Assembly (NCBI GenBank): GCA_041690355.1
Contig: JAWLHK010000001.1
Location: 1 to 64,000 of the forward strand
Source: JAWLHK01 sp041690355 [NCBI: bacterium]
Lineage (GTDB): Bacteria; J088; JAWLBW01
Reading direction: 5' to 3'
Length of the DNA: 64,000 bases
Part shown: piece after piece, positions 7,989 to 15,405 of the stretch
Position numbering within the stretch: position 1 is the first letter of the stretch
How the letters are laid out: each line of letters opens with the position of its first letter
The notes under the pieces: generated by a model
The model's input: the letters and a program-made list of their open reading frames with translations, nothing else
Database searches by the model: none
Told to the model about the DNA's origin: nothing
Made by a program: the position numbers and the translations under genes

Positions 7989-8318
7989 CTACCGCACGAA
8001 AAGTGCCCAGAAGAGGATGGCGCCGGACAACAGGAGGCTCGCCGCCATGCGAAGCTTTTGTCCCAACGTAAAAGGCTGCCCCTGCGCGGCCGAAACGCGA
8101 ATCATCAGAACGTCGGTGACCGCCAGGGACGAAAGCAGTATCCCCGCCGAGATTCGACCCAGCAGGAGCACGAGATCCGACGGCTCTTTCCAGGCGATGG
8201 CCATCATCAGCAGCCCCAGCAACGGGGGCCGCAACAGGAGCTGCGCCAGTACCAACTGTCTGAGTGCAGCATCGGACCGCGTCCGCGGCCGGTCATCGTC
8301 GTCGAATAACGTGGTCAT
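7989..8318 (-). CDS. Small integral membrane protein
   Basis: Encodes 109 residues with an acidic and basic N-terminus (TTLFDDDDRPRTRS) and three hydrophobic segments at about residues 25-45, 48-72 and 88-107. No conserved family is recognised. Codon composition fits a real gene. It shares the upstream gap 8319-8646 with the divergent lipoprotein gene at 8647. Confidence 0.5.
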   Translation of the reverse strand: MTTLFDDDDRPRTRSDAALRQLVLAQLLLRPPLLGLLMMAIAWKEPSDLVLLLGRISAGILLSSLAVTDVLMIRVSAAQGQPFTLGQKLRMAASLLLSGAILFWALFVR

Positions 8319-8571
8319 TAAGATTCATCGCGAAAGCATTCCCGCGGGGCCTCGGCCTCTCGATTGTTATCGCAGAGTTGGCATCAGAACGCCAGCAAAC
8401 CGTGCCTGCGCTTTCATCACCACCTGGTGTATTGCTGGTACTAAGGGAACCCCTCCCACATTCAGCCAGTCTGCAGCCTCATCGGATGGGCGCCCACTGC
8501 GCGCAAAGCGGATCCCCTTGCCGTTCGTACGATGATGGCTGACTGCCGGCCTCTTTTCCCCGACGCAAACC

Positions 8572-8600
8572 TTGCGACCACTGCTTTGCTGGGGTATAAA
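8572..8600 (+). promoter_or_regulatory. Sigma-70-like promoter for the DG-repeat lipoprotein
   Basis: TTGCGA (8572-8577), 17-bp spacer, TATAAA (8595-8600); predicted start near 8607, 40 nt before the ATG, with TTGAGG as a weak ribosome binding site. The rest of the gap 8319-8646 shows no gene. Confidence 0.6.
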
Positions 8601-8646
8601 TCAGGCATCCTCCGATTTGGCTCTCTCTCCTTATTGAGGTCTCCCG

Positions 8647-9696
8647 ATGCCGAGCCTGCGCCGTACAATCCTCTGCCTGGGTATGATTGCAGGCTGCGCC
8701 GGAAACGCGCCGCCCCCGGAAGCGGATTCGCCCCGAGCATCGGCATCCCCCCTCACGTGTACAGTTCAGATTGATGTCGCAGACGGGCCTGGAGGCGATG
8801 GGCAATGGCTCACCCGAGGCGATGACTTCTTCGTGAAGTCGGTGGTCTTTTTCGTGAACGGCTATCCCATCGCATCGACCATTCACACGGATGCCGGAAA
8901 AGACAGGGCCTGGAACACGCCCGATGATATCGTTCGATATTCCCTCCTGACCACGCACCCTGCGACAGGACTCCTGGAGCAGTTCGCCGGGGTCGCCGAC
9001 CGTGGCGCAGATAACATCCTGGGGACCGCCGATGACCTGGTCGACGTCGTTGGCCGCTGGGACATTGATGCGAACGGACTGGTTCGTCGCGCGATGGTAT
9101 TCAAAGGCCAGCCGGGCCAAAGCGTACGAGCGGAGCCGTCGTTTCTAAACAGCATCGTTCAGTTCGGATACGAAGACGGTCTTCTCAGCAGCCGCCGCTC
9201 AATTACCTCTCCCGGCGCAGACGGGCAGTGGTTTACGCTTGACGATCAACCGGAGACCATTCAGGAGTTTGTCCGGGACGATAGCAAGCTGCTGTACACA
9301 AGCGTGATTCCACACCCGGGGGCTGAGCCGTCCCAGTACACACGGCACGCCTACGATGCGAATGGTCTTGCTTCCAGTCGCGTTCACTTCTCGCCCGGCG
9401 ACGACGGGGAGTGGTTCACAGAAGACGATGATCTTGGACCGCTCTACGTCTTCGAGAGAACGCCGGACGGCAGGCTTCGCCGCGAAACATTGACGTACGG
9501 AAGCGCCTTCAGTTCCCGCCACCTCGAGTATGACTCCGCCGGAAGGCTCTACCGGGAGACGATCTTTAAAGGCATGGGACAGGACGGCGTTCCGGGGACC
9601 GATGACGATTCGATCGGTTCGCTCACCACCTATCAGTACAGTTGCACGCAGCCGGTCTCCCTCCCGGATACCGCCTATGAACCGTTGCCGTATTGA
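8647..9696 (+). CDS. Lipoprotein with repeated GxDGxxxTxDD motifs
   Basis: A 349-residue lipoprotein (lipobox MIAGC, Cys17). The mature chain repeats an acidic motif at least six times at irregular intervals: GGDGQWLTRGDD, AGKDRAWNTPDD, RGADNILGTADD, GADGQWFTLDD, GDDGEWFTEDD and GQDGVPGTDDD. Between the copies lie strands with YDxxGxxxR-like patterns (YDANGLASSR, YDSAGRLYRE) that recall YD/RHS or MORN-like beta repeats. The Asp/Gly loops look like calcium-binding turns, but this is inference. No known family name can be given. The gene has its own promoter. Confidence 0.65.
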   Translation: MPSLRRTILCLGMIAGCAGNAPPPEADSPRASASPLTCTVQIDVADGPGGDGQWLTRGDDFFVKSVVFFVNGYPIASTIHTDAGKDRAWNTPDDIVRYSLLTTHPATGLLEQFAGVADRGADNILGTADDLVDVVGRWDIDANGLVRRAMVFKGQPGQSVRAEPSFLNSIVQFGYEDGLLSSRRSITSPGADGQWFTLDDQPETIQEFVRDDSKLLYTSVIPHPGAEPSQYTRHAYDANGLASSRVHFSPGDDGEWFTEDDDLGPLYVFERTPDGRLRRETLTYGSAFSSRHLEYDSAGRLYRETIFKGMGQDGVPGTDDDSIGSLTTYQYSCTQPVSLPDTAYEPLPY

Positions 9697-9739
9697 GGGA
9701 TCAGGAACGGAATCGGAAGTTACCTGGTGGCCGGCAGGC

Positions 9740-9858
9740 GATGCGATCCCTCCGGGATCGGATTCGGAGTTTCCGCGTACGAGCTAAGGGATGCGATCCC
9801 TCCGGGATCGGCGTTTACGCAGGCGAATCTTCCCCCTCTCCTTGGCAAGGAGAGGGGG
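9740..9858. repeat. Two 22-bp direct repeats and a perfect 13-bp hairpin
   Basis: GATGCGATCCCTCCGGGATCGG occurs identically at 9740-9761 and 9790-9811; its core is palindromic and resembles the CATCCCGGAGGGATG module of the other repeat blocks. At 9832-9858 a perfect stem CCCCCTCTCCTTG / CAAGGAGAGGGGG is followed by GGGGGTGAGG, a layout typical of a widespread REP-like intergenic family. It fills the gap between the convergent lipoprotein and Nudix genes and may also act as a bidirectional terminator, although no T-run follows. Confidence 0.6.
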
Positions 9859-9894
9859 CGCCGGCGCCTCCCGCGCCGCCGGGGGTGAGGTGCC

Positions 9895-10617
9895 CTACGT
9901 CGCCCGGCCGATCTGGTCGGTCCAGATGCCCACGTCGGGTAGAAAGCCCATGCGCTGGGCGAGGCGGCGCAGGGCGATCTCGGTCTTCGCGTCTTCGATC
10001 TCGCCGTTCACGCACATCTGGATGGCGGCGGCGAGCTCGACCCACTTCGTGCGCGCCCCTTCTTCCATCGGAGAACCATCCCCCTGCGCGAGGCGCTGCT
10101 CCGCCGGATCCACCTCAATCGCCTTGAGATAGATCTTCTCGGGCATGGGACCGGGCGAAGGGAGAATGCCCGCGCCGAGATCGATGATGGCCGGGCCGTA
10201 GACGTCGAAGCCCGCTTCTTCGCGAACTTCGGCCGCCGCGCGGCGGTTGATGGCCGCCTGGCCGCGTTCGCCCGGCTCAATCACGCCGGCGACGATCTCC
10301 CACACGGTCGGCACGTCGCGCACCTCGGGGAGCGGAAGCTCGCGCTTCGACCGCAAGAGAATCCCCGGCCGCAGCGTCTCGCGCAGCAGCACCTTGACCG
10401 TGCGCGTCTCGGCCTCGATGCAGTAGATAGCCACGGCCACGGCGTCGAGCCCCGCCCGGTCGACCACGTCGCACGAGTATTCGCGCGAGGTCGAGCCGTC
10501 GGCATACTGGTTCCGCACCGTCCACCGGTGCAGCCGCAGATACCCGTCCTGGAGCGTCGACCGCGCGGTGCGATCCTCCACCAACTCCACCTTCGTGACC
10601 GGGGGCTTTTCAGACAT
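9895..10617 (-). CDS. Nudix hydrolase (ADP-ribose pyrophosphatase-like)
   Basis: Encodes 240 residues. The Nudix box at about residues 111-137 reads G-VIEPG-E, then AEVREEAGF. The segment between the first Glu and the REUXEEXGU-like half is 11 residues rather than the canonical 7, and the Arg of REUXEE is Ala. The family hydrolyses nucleoside diphosphates linked to another moiety (ADP-ribose, NDP-sugars, NAD(H)). The N-terminal beta-rich domain (about residues 10-70) fits NUDT5/NUDT14/NudF-type dimeric ADP-sugar hydrolases. ATG at 10617 is chosen because the upstream codons lie in a short word repeat; no clear ribosome binding site is seen. Confidence 0.8.
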   Translation of the reverse strand: MSEKPPVTKVELVEDRTARSTLQDGYLRLHRWTVRNQYADGSTSREYSCDVVDRAGLDAVAVAIYCIEAETRTVKVLLRETLRPGILLRSKRELPLPEVRDVPTVWEIVAGVIEPGERGQAAINRRAAAEVREEAGFDVYGPAIIDLGAGILPSPGPMPEKIYLKAIEVDPAEQRLAQGDGSPMEEGARTKWVELAAAIQMCVNGEIEDAKTEIALRRLAQRMGFLPDVGIWTDQIGRAT

Positions 10618-10627
10618 GCGAGAGGGC

Positions 10628-10657
10628 GATTCCTGATTCCTGATTCTTGATTCCTGA
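10628..10657. repeat. Short word repeat (GATTCCT)
   Basis: About four imperfect tandem copies of a 7-9 bp word GATTCCT(GA). It directly precedes the Nudix start and is one of nine comparable intergenic word repeats between 10.6 and 23.2 kb. Confidence 0.7.
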
Positions 10658-10701
10658 GCCGGCAAGAACTCGAAGCACAGATGTGCGAGGCCCTTGTCTC
10701 A

Positions 10702-10735
10702 CCGACGTCTGACGTCCGACGTCCGACGTCCGATC
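10702..10735. repeat. Short word repeat (CGACGTC)
   Basis: About four tandem copies of the word CGACGTC(C/T), abutting the stop codon of the M19 peptidase gene. Confidence 0.7.
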
Positions 10736-12077
10736 AGAGCCGCTTCGCCGCTTCGACCCGCTCCCACATCTGCAGATACCGCTCGGCGCTGTCATACAAC
10801 GGCTGCACGTTCACGCCGCGGCTCCGCATCCATTCTATCGTGGCCGGCAGAGAGCTCGCATCCGCCATGCCGTTCTTTTCGAAGGCCGTCGTCCCCTCCG
10901 TTTCCGCATGACATCCTTCGGGGCCGTGGGTCGGCTTCAGGTGGCCGATGCCGCCATTGAAGTCCGAGGCCATCGCGATCGGCATGTCGCCCGCCCGCTG
11001 CACCGCTTCCGCATAAATCGCAGCATAGGTCTCGACGGTGCCCGGGCAGAGGCCGGGGAAGCGATCCATCCGCTCGGGAGAATGGGCCGTGGGCACCAGA
11101 CCGAGCAGCCCCTTGCGCGACCGCAAGATGCCGAACGCCTCGTCATCCACCCCGCGCTCGGAGTAGGTCGTCGTGTCGAGGTCGGGCATGTGGCTGTTGA
11201 AGAATGGAAGTCCCTCGAGCTCGGGCATGGCGTGCAGATCGCGCAGCGACTGGCGCGAGAGGTGCGAGATGTCGATCAGGATGCCGTAGTCTTTCAGCGT
11301 CCGCATGAACTCCTTGCCGGTGGGCGTGAGCCCCTTACGGTTCTCGCGGCGTCCGTTCACGCGGTAGGAATTGCCGAAGCCGGGCGGATTCAGAAAGAAG
11401 CGGTTGCCCGCCTGCAGGTCGGCCGCGCCGATCCACGAGTCGTACAGGTGCACCGGATTCGTGGCGCGCACCCCCGCGCGGTAGAGATACGCGATGTCCT
11501 GCTCGCTGCGCATGACCCACTCGGCCCCTTCGAGGTGCAGTACAAGCGCCATCTTGCCGGCGGCGATCGCGCGGCGCGCCTGCTCGGCCGTCGTGGCGAT
11601 CGTGAACATGTCGGGATAGCGACGCACCAGCTCGTGCGTCTGGCGGATCTCTTCGTCGATGGCCTCGTAGGCATCTCCCGGCCAGATGGCGAAGACGTTC
11701 GTGTAGAGGCTGACGACGACGAGTCCGTACCCGCTCTTCCGCATCGCCTCGACGCCCATCTTCTCGGAGAAGCGGTCGCTCCAGCGCGGTTCGTGCTCGA
11801 GGTCCCATGGCTTCCCCTTGAAGAAGCGCCCCATGCCCGGCCCCATGCTCAGGTGCGCGTGGGTGTCCATGAGCACGTTCACGGGGCGCAGCGGCTCGCC
11901 CGAACAATCGTTCGCGGCGCACCAGGCGGCATTCTGTTCCGCGATGGTCGGCGTCCGGACCTCCGGCGTGCGTTCCTCCGACCGGCGGAAGGGGTTCGTG
12001 GCGACCTCGGCCGCCATATGAATGCACGCGGTAAGCGCGCATGCGATCAGAAGCAGAACAGGGACTTTACGAATCAT
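10734..12077 (-). CDS. Lipoprotein membrane dipeptidase, peptidase family M19
   Basis: A 447-residue zinc dipeptidase of the renal dipeptidase family, which hydrolyses dipeptides and sometimes beta-lactam-like or acyl-amide substrates. Metal-ligand landmarks are DTHAHL (about residues 71-76), HLEGAEW, IDISHLS, NSHMPD and ASDFNGG, in family order. ATG at 12077 starts a lipoprotein signal (MIRKVPVLLLIACALTAC, Cys18), so the enzyme is probably anchored in the envelope facing the periplasm. An N-terminal insert of about 50 residues precedes the barrel, and a segment around HSPERMDRFPGLCPGT is longer than usual. The gene appears monocistronic. Confidence 0.85.
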   Translation of the reverse strand: MIRKVPVLLLIACALTACIHMAAEVATNPFRRSEERTPEVRTPTIAEQNAAWCAANDCSGEPLRPVNVLMDTHAHLSMGPGMGRFFKGKPWDLEHEPRWSDRFSEKMGVEAMRKSGYGLVVVSLYTNVFAIWPGDAYEAIDEEIRQTHELVRRYPDMFTIATTAEQARRAIAAGKMALVLHLEGAEWVMRSEQDIAYLYRAGVRATNPVHLYDSWIGAADLQAGNRFFLNPPGFGNSYRVNGRRENRKGLTPTGKEFMRTLKDYGILIDISHLSRQSLRDLHAMPELEGLPFFNSHMPDLDTTTYSERGVDDEAFGILRSRKGLLGLVPTAHSPERMDRFPGLCPGTVETYAAIYAEAVQRAGDMPIAMASDFNGGIGHLKPTHGPEGCHAETEGTTAFEKNGMADASSLPATIEWMRSRGVNVQPLYDSAERYLQMWERVEAAKRL

Positions 12078-12104
12078 GATTTTTTTCTCGTCGCCCTTGC
12101 CTGG

Positions 12105-12133
12105 TTGACCATTGACCATTGATCATTGGTCAT
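12105..12133. repeat. Short word repeat (TTGACCA)
   Basis: Tandem TTGACCA / TTGATCA words with an inverted end (TTGGTCA). It fills most of the 70-bp gap between the DUF2804 stop and the M19 start. Confidence 0.7.
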
Positions 12134-12147
12134 CGCCGAAGGCAGGG

Positions 12148-13209
12148 TCACCAGCGGATGGACATTTCCTCCGCGAACCCAAACATGCGATCAATCTTCA
12201 CGACGCGCCCGTCGTCGAGCGTGACGTTGCCCGAGAAGTGGCCGTAGACCTTGTCGAGGTGCGCAGACTTCACGAGAACGTTCACGCCGAGCGTCTGCGG
12301 ATAGACCGGCACGAAATCCAATTCGAAACGGCCGTCGGGGCTCGTGAAGCGCCACGGCTTCATCCAGTCCGTCCGATCGAAGTGCCAGTCGACGATGCCG
12401 AGCTTGTGGGCGCGGCCGTCATAGACAAAGACGTTCTCGGTCGCCGCCGTCGTGTTGCCGAAGCCGTAGCCAAGATTGAAGCCGGCCGCGACGCCGTCGA
12501 TGCGCCCCGCGGCGGCCCCCCAGTGCCACGTCAGTTCCGCCGGCCAGATGCCGCGCCCCCAGTCCATGACGGCGAAGCTGTCGGTGACCGAGAACGCATA
12601 GGTGCGGCCGTCGATCTCGAGCGCGCCCTCGGCCGGCAGCACGGGAATCTTGTTCTCGTAGAAGAACCCGGCGGGATCTTCGTCGAACGGCATGGCGAAG
12701 CTCAGATATTCGTGTTCGGGCGGCTGATGGAGCACTATCGTTCCGCTCACGTCGGCGGAGATGAGGCCGCGGATGCGCACGTCGAGGATCCGCCGGTCGG
12801 GCGTGCGCTCGTAGACGATGCGATCCCCCTGCATGGCGCACTCGGTGCGCGTGTGCGTGTCCTCGGACAGCTGCAGCCAGTCATCCTTCGTGAGCGGAAA
12901 GGTGAAGCCGGTCCACGCCTCGCCCGTGCTGAAGTCGATGAGGTCGACCGAGCAGAAGCGGGCGAAGCCGATGTCGGCCAGCGTGAAGTTGGCGACGTAG
13001 CGCTCGTTGGCGACCGTGAAGAAGTCCCACTGGCGCAGCCGCTGGGGATCGAGGGCGGGCACGGCGTTGAAGCGCACGTTCTCCTGCGGGCTCCACCCGT
13101 AGGTGACGGGCAGCCCCTGTTCGTTCAGCAGGGGACCGGGCTGCAGGCGCTGTTGCGAACCATCGGCGGAAACAAGAAGCGCGGCGGCGAGCGCCAGGGA
13201 TGCAAGCAT
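12148..13209 (-). CDS. DUF2804 family protein with predicted signal sequence
   Basis: Encodes 353 residues, recognised by the DUF2804 pattern: an early NEQGLPVTYGWSPQ segment, central FYENKIPVLPAEG and a WGRGIWP motif (MDWGRGIWPAELTWHWG), and a C-terminal VYGHFSGNVTLDDG. The family has a beta-rich fold of unknown function. The start at 13209 gives a hydrophobic N-terminus (LASLALAAALLVSA) that could be a signal peptide. The open frame extends far upstream but that part is antisense to the thioesterase gene and was excluded. The ribosome binding site is weak. Confidence 0.75.
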   Translation of the reverse strand: MLASLALAAALLVSADGSQQRLQPGPLLNEQGLPVTYGWSPQENVRFNAVPALDPQRLRQWDFFTVANERYVANFTLADIGFARFCSVDLIDFSTGEAWTGFTFPLTKDDWLQLSEDTHTRTECAMQGDRIVYERTPDRRILDVRIRGLISADVSGTIVLHQPPEHEYLSFAMPFDEDPAGFFYENKIPVLPAEGALEIDGRTYAFSVTDSFAVMDWGRGIWPAELTWHWGAAAGRIDGVAAGFNLGYGFGNTTAATENVFVYDGRAHKLGIVDWHFDRTDWMKPWRFTSPDGRFELDFVPVYPQTLGVNVLVKSAHLDKVYGHFSGNVTLDDGRVVKIDRMFGFAEEMSIRW

Positions 13210-13268
13210 GCGGGTGGTGCGTGAGGGGTTAGGGATGTGAGAGTGTATTAAAACAGGATTCGGAGGGG

Positions 13269-13375
13269 ATTTACAATTTACGATTGACGATTGACGATTT
13301 GGGGGCACCCAGAAAAACTGGACAGCACGGTACGGAACCTCGACACTGAAAACGGAAAACGGAAACTGAAAACGG
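13269..13375. repeat. Two adjacent word repeats between divergent genes
   Basis: 13269-13300 repeats TTTACGATTGACGATT-type words; 13345-13375 repeats ACTGAAAACGG / GAAAACGG words. They occupy the gap between the divergent DUF2804 and thioesterase genes. The TTGACGATTTACGATTGACG pattern recurs at 21358-21379. Confidence 0.7.
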
Positions 13376-13404
13376 AGCCCGAACCCCGATTCCCCCTGCT
13401 CGCC

Positions 13405-14103
13405 TTGGAAACCAGCATTACCATCCAGAAACGCTTCTGCGGACCCCCCGAGAGCGGAAACGGCGGCTACTCGGCCGGCATCATCGGCACCCGCATCGCC
13501 GGGCCCGCCGAGGTCACCCTGCGCAAGCCGCCGCCGCTCGATAGGCCGCTCACGCTGGAGTCCTCCGAAACGGAGGCCCGCCTGCTCGACGGCGACACCC
13601 TGATCGGCGAGGGGCGCGCGGCGCCGCTCGATCTGGAAGTTCCGCCCCCGCCGACGGCAGACCAAGCGGCCGCCGCGGGCACACACTATCGCGGCTTCGA
13701 ACTCCACCTGTTCCCCCGCTGCTTCGTCTGCGGACCCGATCGCGCCCCCGGCGACGGCCTGCGGATCTTCGCCGGCGACGCGGGTCCGCACACGGTCGCC
13801 GCCCCGTGGGTGCCCGATGCGAGCCTCGGCGACGAGCGTGGAAGCGTGCGCCCCGAGTTCCTCTGGGCGGCCCTGGATTGCCCGGGATACTTCGCGGCCA
13901 TGACCGGGGTCGACCTGGTCCCCGCCCTGCTCGGCCGCATGCACGCGGAAGTCCTCCAGGACGTGAAGGTCGGCGAGCCGCTGATTGTCGTCGGCTGGTC
14001 CCTCAGCCACGAAGGGCGCAAGCGGGTCGTGGGCACCGCCGTCTTCCGCGCGAACGGCGAGCTGTGCGCCCGGGCGAAATCCACCTGGATCGACATCGGA
14101 TAA
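13405..14103 (+). CDS. Hotdog-fold thioesterase-like protein
   Basis: About 232 residues. The N-terminal FCGPPESGNGGYSAG and the central CFVCGPDRAPGDGLRI are hallmarks of a two-hotdog acyl-CoA thioesterase-like family common in actinobacteria and proteobacteria. A second hotdog half (about residues 140-230) contains EFLWAALDCPGYFA and ends in RANGELCARAKSTWID. It probably hydrolyses or binds an acyl-CoA. The start is uncertain: a TTG at 13405 is used because the frame upstream runs into a word repeat, and no ribosome binding site is seen. Confidence 0.75.
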   Translation: METSITIQKRFCGPPESGNGGYSAGIIGTRIAGPAEVTLRKPPPLDRPLTLESSETEARLLDGDTLIGEGRAAPLDLEVPPPPTADQAAAAGTHYRGFELHLFPRCFVCGPDRAPGDGLRIFAGDAGPHTVAAPWVPDASLGDERGSVRPEFLWAALDCPGYFAAMTGVDLVPALLGRMHAEVLQDVKVGEPLIVVGWSLSHEGRKRVVGTAVFRANGELCARAKSTWIDIG

Positions 14104-14142
14104 AGTAGCGCACCGCTTGCTGATCGGCCGCGCCGTTCGCGC

Positions 14143-14148
14143 TATACT
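14143..14148 (+). promoter_or_regulatory. Candidate -10 box before DUF4287/SRPBCC gene
   Basis: TATACT, 18 bp before the ATG at 14167, with GGAGG between them. A possible -35 TTGCTG at 14117-14122 would give a 20-bp spacer, which is long. Confidence 0.45.
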
Positions 14149-14166
14149 GTTGCTTCGGAGGCACCC

Positions 14167-14727
14167 ATGGCGCGGGGAATCGAAAAGGCCGGCGGCGTGA
14201 CCGATGTGGCCGTGCGCGGCAAGACCGGCCGGAGCTGGGCCGAATGGTTCGCATTGCTCGACGACGCGGGCTGCGCGGGCATGGACCACAAGGGGATCGT
14301 CGCCGTGGTCGCGCAGCACGGGGCCACATCCTGGTGGCAGCAGATGATCACCGTCGCCTACGAACAGTCGCGCGGCCTGCGCAAGAAACACGAGACGACG
14401 GCGGGTTACCAGATCGGCGTCAGCCGCACCCTGAACGTTTCGCCCGAAGACGCATTTGCGTTCTGGGACAACGCCCGCAGCCGCAAGGCGTGGCTCGGCG
14501 AAATTCCGCTCGAGGTGCGCGCCGCCGTCGAGCCCAAGGTTCTGCGCGGAACCGTGGAGGAGGGGCGCGCCGTCGAAGTCCGCTTCACCGACAAGGGGAA
14601 GAAGGGGGCGGCGAAAACCCAGGTCACCGTGCAGGTCACCAAGATTGCGGGTCCGCGCGCGGCCGCGGCCGAAAAGAAGCGCTGGGGAGCGGCCCTCGAT
14701 GCGCTGCAGGAGCGCGCCTCGTCATGA
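14167..14727 (+). CDS. DUF4287-like plus SRPBCC (AHSA1-like) protein
   Basis: Encodes 186 residues. The N-terminal part (about 1-80: KTGRSWAEWFALLDDAG, HGATSWWQQMITVAYE) matches the small helical DUF4287-type domain. The second half (GVSRTLNVSPEDAFAFW to the end) has the START/Bet v1 fold of AHSA1-like proteins. This two-domain arrangement is common; ligand and activity are unknown. GGAGG precedes the ATG by 6 nt. The stop overlaps the next start (ATGA), so both genes are probably coupled. Confidence 0.75.
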   Translation: MARGIEKAGGVTDVAVRGKTGRSWAEWFALLDDAGCAGMDHKGIVAVVAQHGATSWWQQMITVAYEQSRGLRKKHETTAGYQIGVSRTLNVSPEDAFAFWDNARSRKAWLGEIPLEVRAAVEPKVLRGTVEEGRAVEVRFTDKGKKGAAKTQVTVQVTKIAGPRAAAAEKKRWGAALDALQERASS

Positions 14728-15224
14728 TCGCCCTCGCGTTGGCCGCCCTGCTTTCCGCTTCGTCCCCCGCTTCGTCCCCTGGCTCGGCCCCCGATGCGGT
14801 CACGGCCGCCGTGGAGAAGCCCGTGCCCGACCTGGGGCAGCGCCGCGCGATCGTCAAGGTCTCTTCCGAGGACATCCGCGTCTTCGGGCCCGCGCGCAAG
14901 GCCGCCGAGATCAAGCAGATGCTGCGCCTGCAGGGGAATCCCGTCAAGGCCTGCTATGCGCGCGCCCTTCAGCAGGATCCCCGTGCCTCGGGACGCGTGA
15001 CGGCCACGTTCGCCATCGAGCCCGACGGCCGCACGTCGCACGTGGAGCTGCAGGCCGAAGGGCTCGATACCACGCCGACCCCCGACTGCCTGGCGGATTT
15101 GCTGCAGCGGGTCCGCTTCCGGCCGCGCAAGGGACGCGTGGTCGTCCAGTTCCCCTTCGAGTTCGAGAGCGTCCCCCTGCGCAAGGGCCCGGCCGCTCCC
15201 GCCGAGCGGGGGATCGAGATCTGA
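14724..15224 (+). CDS. AgmX/PglI C-terminal domain protein (TonB-like)
   Basis: A 166-residue exported protein: N-terminal hydrophobic signal (MIALALAALLSAS), then a domain from about residue 65 (GNPVKACYARALQQDP, ASGRVTATFAIEPDG, LADLLQRVRFRPRKG) typical of the AgmX/PglI family found in myxobacterial gliding and TonB-related proteins. It probably resides in the periplasm. CYARAL and CLADLL cysteines may form a disulphide, as in this family. The ATG overlaps the stop of the preceding gene. Similar proteins bind partners in trans-envelope complexes; no partner is encoded nearby. Confidence 0.7.
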   Translation: MIALALAALLSASSPASSPGSAPDAVTAAVEKPVPDLGQRRAIVKVSSEDIRVFGPARKAAEIKQMLRLQGNPVKACYARALQQDPRASGRVTATFAIEPDGRTSHVELQAEGLDTTPTPDCLADLLQRVRFRPRKGRVVVQFPFEFESVPLRKGPAAPAERGIEI

Positions 15225-15225
15225 G

Positions 15226-15316
15226 GGCCCCCCTGTCGTCCCCCGAAGGGGGACCCAAAAAACGGCCCTTGTTTCGTCCCCCACTCTCCCGCTCCCCCAC
15301 TCCCCCCCTCCGCGAG
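15226..15316. repeat. GTCCCCC palindrome plus 51-bp dispersed repeat
   Basis: 15226-15257 repeats the CCCCCTGTCGTCCCCCGAAGG module of blocks B and C. 15266-15316 is a 51-bp pyrimidine-rich element with a second copy at 18306-18356 differing at one position. Located in the gap between the TonB-like and glycine-rich genes. Confidence 0.75.
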
Positions 15317-15405
15317 CGGGACGTGAGCCCACGTCAACTAGCCATTCAGCTATGACGGAGGCCCCCGAGCAACTGCTACGATTCCTTCTTTTGAGGAGGA
15401 ACTCC

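Noticed and set aside
13210-14391. Upstream extension of the DUF2804 frame by nearly 400 codons
   Set aside because: It lies antisense to the thioesterase and SRPBCC genes and crosses two word repeats; the real start at 13209 gives a signal-like N-terminus.
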